Assembly (NCBI GenBank): GCA_900618425.1
Contig: UZAN01044259.1
Span: forward strand, 21,096-32,731
Source of the DNA: Echinostoma caproni
Lineage: Eukaryota; Platyhelminthes; Trematoda; Plagiorchiida; Echinostomatidae
Reading direction: 5' to 3'
Length of the DNA: 11,636 bases
Below, piece by piece: positions 8,030 to 11,636 of this stretch. A program made the translations under genes and the position numbers. How positions within the stretch are numbered: position 1 is the stretch's first letter; each line of letters begins with the position of its first letter. The notes below the pieces were generated by a model, which was given only the letters and a program-made list of their open reading frames with translations, was not told the origin of the DNA and ran no database searches.

Positions 8030-8289
8030 TATTTTGTAAAGGCATTTTCGTATCTGGTCAGTTTTCGTACAGCAAAACTTGCTGGGGTTTCATCAAATAA
8101 ATCGTCTAACAAATAGAATTCGTTGCAATTGATGCCGACCAGAGATTTCAGTAGGTAATGATCGTCAATGAATGCAATCTTGGGGTTTACGTCCATCAAG
8201 TTGAGGGCATCTTCCCAATTGTAAACGGGAAAGCTATCTTCCTGTATCATTTCAAATATTCTCTCATAGACCGTGTGATTTCTGGCGTT
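8030..8289 (-). CDS. ionotropic glutamate receptor-like gene, internal exon (S2 lobe)
   Basis: The 260-nt exon lies between a textbook acceptor (TTTGTCCTCTTTCTCTGCAG) and a consensus donor (ATA|GTAAGT). It starts in phase 0 and ends with two bases of a Tyr codon. It encodes most of the second ligand-binding half: a helix (VYERIFEMIQED), EDALNLMD, then AFIDDHYLLKSLVG. In that last stretch the second Asp of IDD aligns with the acidic residue that contacts the ligand amino group in NMDA-type receptors (inferred). NCNEFYLLDDLF holds the disulfide Cys, and SFAVRKLTRYENAF matches the FAxxKxSPY block. Residues upstream of 8289 in the longer ORF are intronic. Earlier exons (pore and M1-M3) were not found to the right, so they are probably outside the window or separated by long introns. 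Subtype cannot be decided. Confidence 0.82.
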
Positions 8290-9644
8290 CTGCAGAGAAA
8301 GAGGACAAAGATCGAAGACATTTTTCGGAATCTGAATTATCATATTTTCTTTTTTATAAGGCACTTCCAAATCGACACCTAGTCCAAAGCACATAACGTT
8401 GACGGAAATGGACTAATTCTCAGCGGGAAACCCGAAGAACCATCAGGCAATTAAGTGACGAATCCTCGATCGTTTCTCGGGCGACTAAATGTTTAGTTAA
8501 ATCGAGCACTTATTAAAGAAACTGGTGACGGGGAAAAAGGTCCGTCCATCAACCACAGAAATATCTACCTCAGCACCAAAGAACCCTTCATTATTCAACA
8601 ACAGTATATTCTGAAGGAGTTGATGGTTCTTTAACCCAATAAATCTCTCAGTCTCGGTAGGCTGGAGACACCATCATGAAGGAGTGCGCTCAAACACATT
8701 AGCCAGTGCTCACAGCTCTTTTCAGGCAGTGCTTGAAAAGTGGATCAATAACGTTTTGCTGGAGATCTATCACCCACATGCCGGTACCTTAAAGAGGAAC
8801 CTCGGAATTCTGCCATATTGCTTGTATATCTGTTATGTTAAAATCTTTTGAGAATCTTCTTCTTCAAGGAACATCATCTCAGCTAAATACCTAGATCAAT
8901 TTGTGTAACGTTGCTTTCGTTCCACATTGCATACCCTGGTTTCTCTGATTCAATATAATCCGTCATTAATCGATGAGAATAAGAAAGCTGTCAGAATGTT
9001 TCCTAGACTATAGTGACTCCATCAGTAGCGTTGAAAAGTCTTTATTGATACATATTTTGGTTTATAGCGGGATATCTCAAAACATCAATGCGTGAGCCAC
9101 AAACTAATTCACAAATCGTTCACAGTTCACACGATAACCTGGAGGAACTTCTTTACGCCCAATCTCTACAAAGGATGTATTGCAGAGTGCCGTCATGTCC
9201 CCGTTTTTTGTTCTGAAACTAGTTCATCTACGCGTACTCCTCAAAATTCCGACCAGACGACATTGTGTGCCTGGATGCCCAACAATAATGCCTTTCTAAA
9301 TGCTTTTAGAAAAACCCACAGTAGCGAACAAGCTAGTTTTGCGGCGATTCATCGAGAGGCTAATACATCACAGTTTGTCGGATATGTTTAGTAGGGGAGG
9401 GGGAGAAGTCATAAAAAATTAGGAATAAAAGTAATCAGTATTTCGGTTCCATGACAGGAGGTTGCTCACACTTTGGCCATCACAAATATGAGCATCAGTT
9501 CGGGTGGGCGACAACCGCGTGGTGTATATGGTTGCCCACGGAAGACAGAATGTTCTTTCAAGTTATTTTTTAGCAAAGGGGTGGGGAATATATCTAGGCG
9601 GTTCCCGATCGCGTTCACTGTGACCAAAACGTCTCCTAGTTCCC
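8290..9644. other. no supported gene
   Basis: This region is upstream of the receptor exon on the minus strand and so is probably intronic. Reading both strands I found no membrane-helix exon or transposon motif. Plus-strand frames at 9092-9391 (99 codons) and 9473-9676 (67 codons) have no recognisable domain and no supporting splice signals. They are noted only because the first is fairly long. Confidence 0.4.
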
Positions 9645-9675
9645 GTTATGTTCGAGATCAAGTAGGTTTATTGTA
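9645..9675 (-). repeat. 3' LTR stub of the gag-only element
   Basis: It matches the inner end of the 5' LTR: 9645-9667 against 10205-10227 with two mismatches, then 9661-9675 against 10252-10266. The right copy has two AGTAGGT repeats 31 nt apart; this copy has one. That is what a deletion between the two short repeats would leave. It retains the minus-strand AATAAA (9672-9667). Confidence 0.7.
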
Positions 9676-10174
9676 ATTTTTAGTCTCTGAATGAGGAGCT
9701 ATACGGCTTTCACTTCGCTGGAGAATCAACTGCATGATATGGGATTTGGTAGAAGACAATGTAGGTTCAGAAGATGCAATTCTCCCTCTGGTGCAGTTGT
9801 AACCAATACAGCAGATATCATCTGAATTTTTCGTAGGTATCTCCGACACACTCGGGTAGCAATAAATTTCAGATACAAAATGGGTCATCTGTGCATTTGT
9901 ATAATTGCCCCAGTATTTGTCCAATGAAGCGATGATATCTTTCAATGATTCATCTCGCAATTTCATTGTGTCAAAGAACAGTCTGTCTTCTGCACCCAGG
10001 TAAATTCGTAGTAGTTTAACACAATTCATTGGTAAGTTTCAATGAAGGATAGGATGTACGTAAAACTGTAACGTAATCCACGAACATTGTCTTCCATGTA
10101 TCCCATGACACGTCGGAAGGTTTGACAGCAGGATCATTCCAAAACTGAAGAGTGGTATACGGTAAATCAAACAT
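9658..10174 (-). pseudogene. retrotransposon Gag remnant
   Basis: Gag forms the capsid of the retroelement particle. The ATG at 10174 lies seven bases after the primer-binding site and gives MFDLPYTTLQFW, then PSDVSWDTWKTMFVDYV, the W-x-x-W/F opening helix typical of retrotransposon Gag. A frame change near 10020-10029 leads to NCVKLLRIYLGAEDRLFFDT, the 'LLxxLGxExxxxFxTL' helix, and SLKDIIASLDKYWGNYTNAQ, the 'ALxxYFxPxxN' block. A further shift is needed for GDTYEKFR...YLLYWLQL, equivalent to 'gEsyexFvxxLxxLA'. No CCHC zinc knuckle is seen. Two or more frameshifts inactivate it. The 123-codon frame 9658-10029 taken alone resembles nothing else convincing. Confidence 0.72.
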
Positions 10175-10180
10175 TTTACA

Positions 10181-10201
10181 GGTTCAGTGACTGCGACGCC
10201 A
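10181..10201 (-). promoter_or_regulatory. putative tRNA primer-binding site
   Basis: On the minus strand TGGCGTCGCAGTCACTG begins two bases after the LTR end (TATAACA). The leading TGG pairs with a tRNA CCA end. The matching tRNA cannot be identified by eye. Confidence 0.6.
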
Positions 10202-10203
10202 AA

Positions 10204-10415
10204 TGTTATATACGAGATCAAGTAGGTAAACGAGCACATAACGAATTAAGCAGTAGGTTTATTGTAACGGTATTTATGTAGCCGGCTCACAAACCAGGGA
10301 GCAAGCAGAAACGCAAAAACGTAGGAAGGCAGGCCGACACCGGCTCACTCGTCAAACGTCGCACATCCGAATGCCGTCAAGCCGGTACTCAAACAGTCAG
10401 CCAATCGATCATCAA
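10204..10415 (-). repeat. 5' LTR of the gag-only element
   Basis: The inner end is fixed by TATAACA next to the primer-binding site; the outer end is not certain. On the minus strand it contains a TATA-like CATAAATA (10278-10271) and an AATAAA signal (10263-10258), in the order promoter then poly(A) signal expected of an LTR. A CCGGCTCAC direct repeat occurs twice inside it (10282-10290 and 10340-10348). Confidence 0.65.
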
Positions 10416-10618
10416 TTGCGATAGTGGCCCAGTGGTAGCGTCATCAACTTACTACCCCGGGAATGTGTGTTCGAATCCCAACACCATTGTCTAACCTAAC
10501 CCATGATTTGTGTTGAATGTTAGCCCTTTGATTGGCCGCTTCCCCGTTCCTGAAAATTGTATCTTTGCATATTCAATAAAAGGAAAGATAAGAAAAAGAA
10601 AAGAAAGAAAACCATTTG
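10416..10618 (+). mobile_element. tRNA-derived SINE with A-rich tail and target-site duplication
   Basis: Both internal pol III promoter boxes match consensus: A box TGGCCCAGTGG (10425-10435) and B box GTTCGAATCC (10469-10478), 44 nt apart. A unique body follows and ends in an A/G-rich tail (about 10578-10611). Flanking near-identical 12-13 nt repeats, ATCGATCATCAA (10404-10415) and ATCGATCAATCAA (10619-10631), look like the target-site duplication made on insertion. SINEs are copied by the enzymes of LINE-type elements. The middle of the tRNA-like part does not fold into a convincing cloverleaf, so a functional tRNA is unlikely. Confidence 0.78.
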
Positions 10619-10631
10619 ATCGATCAATCAA

Positions 10632-11636
10632 CCTACCACAGGCATGTATCGTCAGTCAGTTGTAAGCCACAACAATCCCCTAAGACCAATGACTGCAAAC
10701 CATACAGAACGGTAAAATTGTCTCGTGTTTGAACCCTAACAGGTGTAAAACGATCGAGCTGTTGATGATCCTAATAACCCCACTGTTCAGCCAAACCGAG
10801 TGGTGCTTACGGCCATGTTCAGTTAAACGAAAGGTGTCCCACGGGAACAGGTAGATGAGTGCACAGAAAAAATTGCAGCAATAGGCGATTTTCCTTCAGT
10901 TGGAAGCCCTAAGAATGACCTAGAGACGAACACAATGCGAAGCTTCGCTGCGAGAAATGCTTTCTTCACGGCTGCACTTGGTTACGTGCCACCAACTCTG
11001 CAGTTTCTAGCATACTGATTGGTCGGTTGGACACAACTCAACTCTTAATCCCGGTAAATGCAAAGATATACTGCTCTCATTTCACATCTCGCTAATCTTT
11101 CAGAGTTTTTTCTCCCAGCAAATATATATTATGCATATATAATTTATTTATTAAGGTGGCACAGGTAAAATAAACCGTAAATTTAGGTATCTCGGTATGA
11201 AATTTGTTGGTCTAACCAAAGCATTCCCGTGATTATCAAGGTCAGAAAAGTATCGTTTTATGTCTTACGCTTGGAAGCTTTATCAATCTATCACTTCTTT
11301 TTTCGCAGCTTACTATTTGCTTGCAATTGATGTATGGGAGGCCGTCATCTTCTCAGGGATGCTCAAAAAGGATACTAGGTTGCTCTGTAGATAGATAATC
11401 TTTTCATCCTCAAGTCTATTCTTGGTAACTTCAAGTGAATCTAACCAATCGCATTCGACCAGAACCCAACAAACTGTTTGATTCTTCTGTTGTCACACGT
11501 CACCGATTGAACCTGATCTATCAAAACCCTATCCAGTCGGAGTGAACTGATTTCTTCATAGACAAACAAAAGAACTTTTGAGTGAGTAACTGAGTAAGGA
11601 TGGAATTTTCGGTGTGGTGGAATTTGGTTTTTCGTT
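10632..11636. other. no supported gene
   Basis: The segment 10730-11090 has higher GC than its surroundings and reads like repeat rather than gene sequence. No frame on either strand gives a recognisable domain. A strong plus-strand acceptor (TCTATCACTTCTTTTTTCGCAG, ending at 11309) is followed by an open stretch of about 27 codons, but no good donor follows. The segment at 11120-11155 is AT-rich and near-palindromic. Confidence 0.4.

Larger units (their letters stand above)
9645..10415 (-). mobile_element. gag-only, internally deleted LTR retroelement
   Basis: Read on the minus strand, the order is: 5' LTR (about 10415-10204), two spacer bases, a primer-binding site (10201-10181), gag (10174-about 9680), and a stub of the 3' LTR (about 9675-9645). 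Protease, RT, RNase H, integrase and the U3 part of the 3' LTR are all missing, so gag runs directly into LTR sequence. The stub matches the LTR end at 10205-10227 (GTTAT..CGAGATCAAGTAGGT) and 10252-10266. A SINE (10416-10618) abuts or interrupts the LTR's outer end, so that boundary is uncertain. The family is probably Ty3/gypsy from the gag, but without pol this is not certain. Confidence 0.72.

Noticed and set aside
8158..8382. 74-codon plus-strand frame
   Set aside because: It is antisense to the well-supported receptor exon and has no motif.
9092..9391. 99-codon plus-strand frame with several cysteines
   Set aside because: I checked for a zinc-finger or THAP-like pattern. The cysteine spacing fits none, and splice or promoter support is absent.
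9658..10029. Glypican-like reading of the 123-codon minus frame
   Set aside because: A W...Y...C and DDICC...TRGR pattern loosely recalled glypicans. The LTR, primer-binding site and gag ATG just upstream, and the LLRIYLGAEDR block, explain it better as retrotransposon Gag.
10420..10490. Functional tRNA gene
   Set aside because: Both pol III boxes are perfect, but the sequence between them does not form a good cloverleaf and an A-rich tail with target duplications follows, so it is a SINE.
10682..10736. Third tRNA-derived SINE
   Set aside because: The B-box-like GTTTGAACCC at 10727 has no acceptable A box about 44 nt upstream (three mismatches at the best site).
11310..11391. Plus-strand exon after a strong acceptor
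   Set aside because: The open stretch is short, the only nearby donor (AG|GTTGCT) is weak, and the product matches nothing.
1..11636. CRISPR array, bacterial operon or prophage
   Set aside because: No regularly spaced repeats, no ribosome-binding sites and no long adjacent ORFs; the window is eukaryotic in structure.

Overview
The window looks like repeat-rich, intron-bearing DNA of an invertebrate animal. It is AT-rich, has spliceosomal exon/intron structure and has no bacterial-style operons. It holds at least six decayed transposable elements of several classes (Ty3/gypsy, a second LTR element, Penelope-like, Tc1-like DNA transposon, two tRNA-derived SINEs). That mix, and a roughly 53-nt intron, would fit a parasitic flatworm (trematode-like), but an arthropod or chelicerate is not excluded. 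I cannot fix the species.

Only one host gene is well supported. It is the 3' end of an ionotropic glutamate receptor-like gene on the minus strand: an internal exon at 8030-8289 and a terminal exon at 5730-6004. The two splice together in phase and encode the second half of the ligand-binding domain, both cysteines of the conserved disulfide and the last transmembrane helix. The terminal exon has a frame break at an assembly gap (nn, 5853-5854). The 2,025-nt intron carries a Penelope-like reverse transcriptase remnant on the same strand.

From left to right: 1-410 has one possible small exon (minus). 411-773 is an unassigned hydrophobic ORF. 1223-2788 is a plus-strand Ty3/gypsy remnant (RNase H, integrase, Pol C-terminus, polypurine tract, partial LTR). 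About 3052-3122 is a tRNA-like SINE head. 3317-3598 is a second copy of the same LTR. 3938-4076 holds two weak exon candidates. 4369-5098 is a minus-strand Tc1-like transposase pseudogene with an intron. 5417-5444 is an AT microsatellite. 5730-8289 is the receptor gene with the Penelope remnant inside its intron. 9645-10415 is a minus-strand, gag-only LTR element with its 5' LTR, primer-binding site and a 3' LTR stub. 10416-10618 is a complete-looking SINE with target-site duplications. The last kilobase has no gene I can support.

I found no evidence of an undescribed multi-gene system. The notable points are the spliced receptor gene, the intron-containing transposase whose DD34E spacing is restored only by removing the intron, and the deletion-derived gag-only LTR element.
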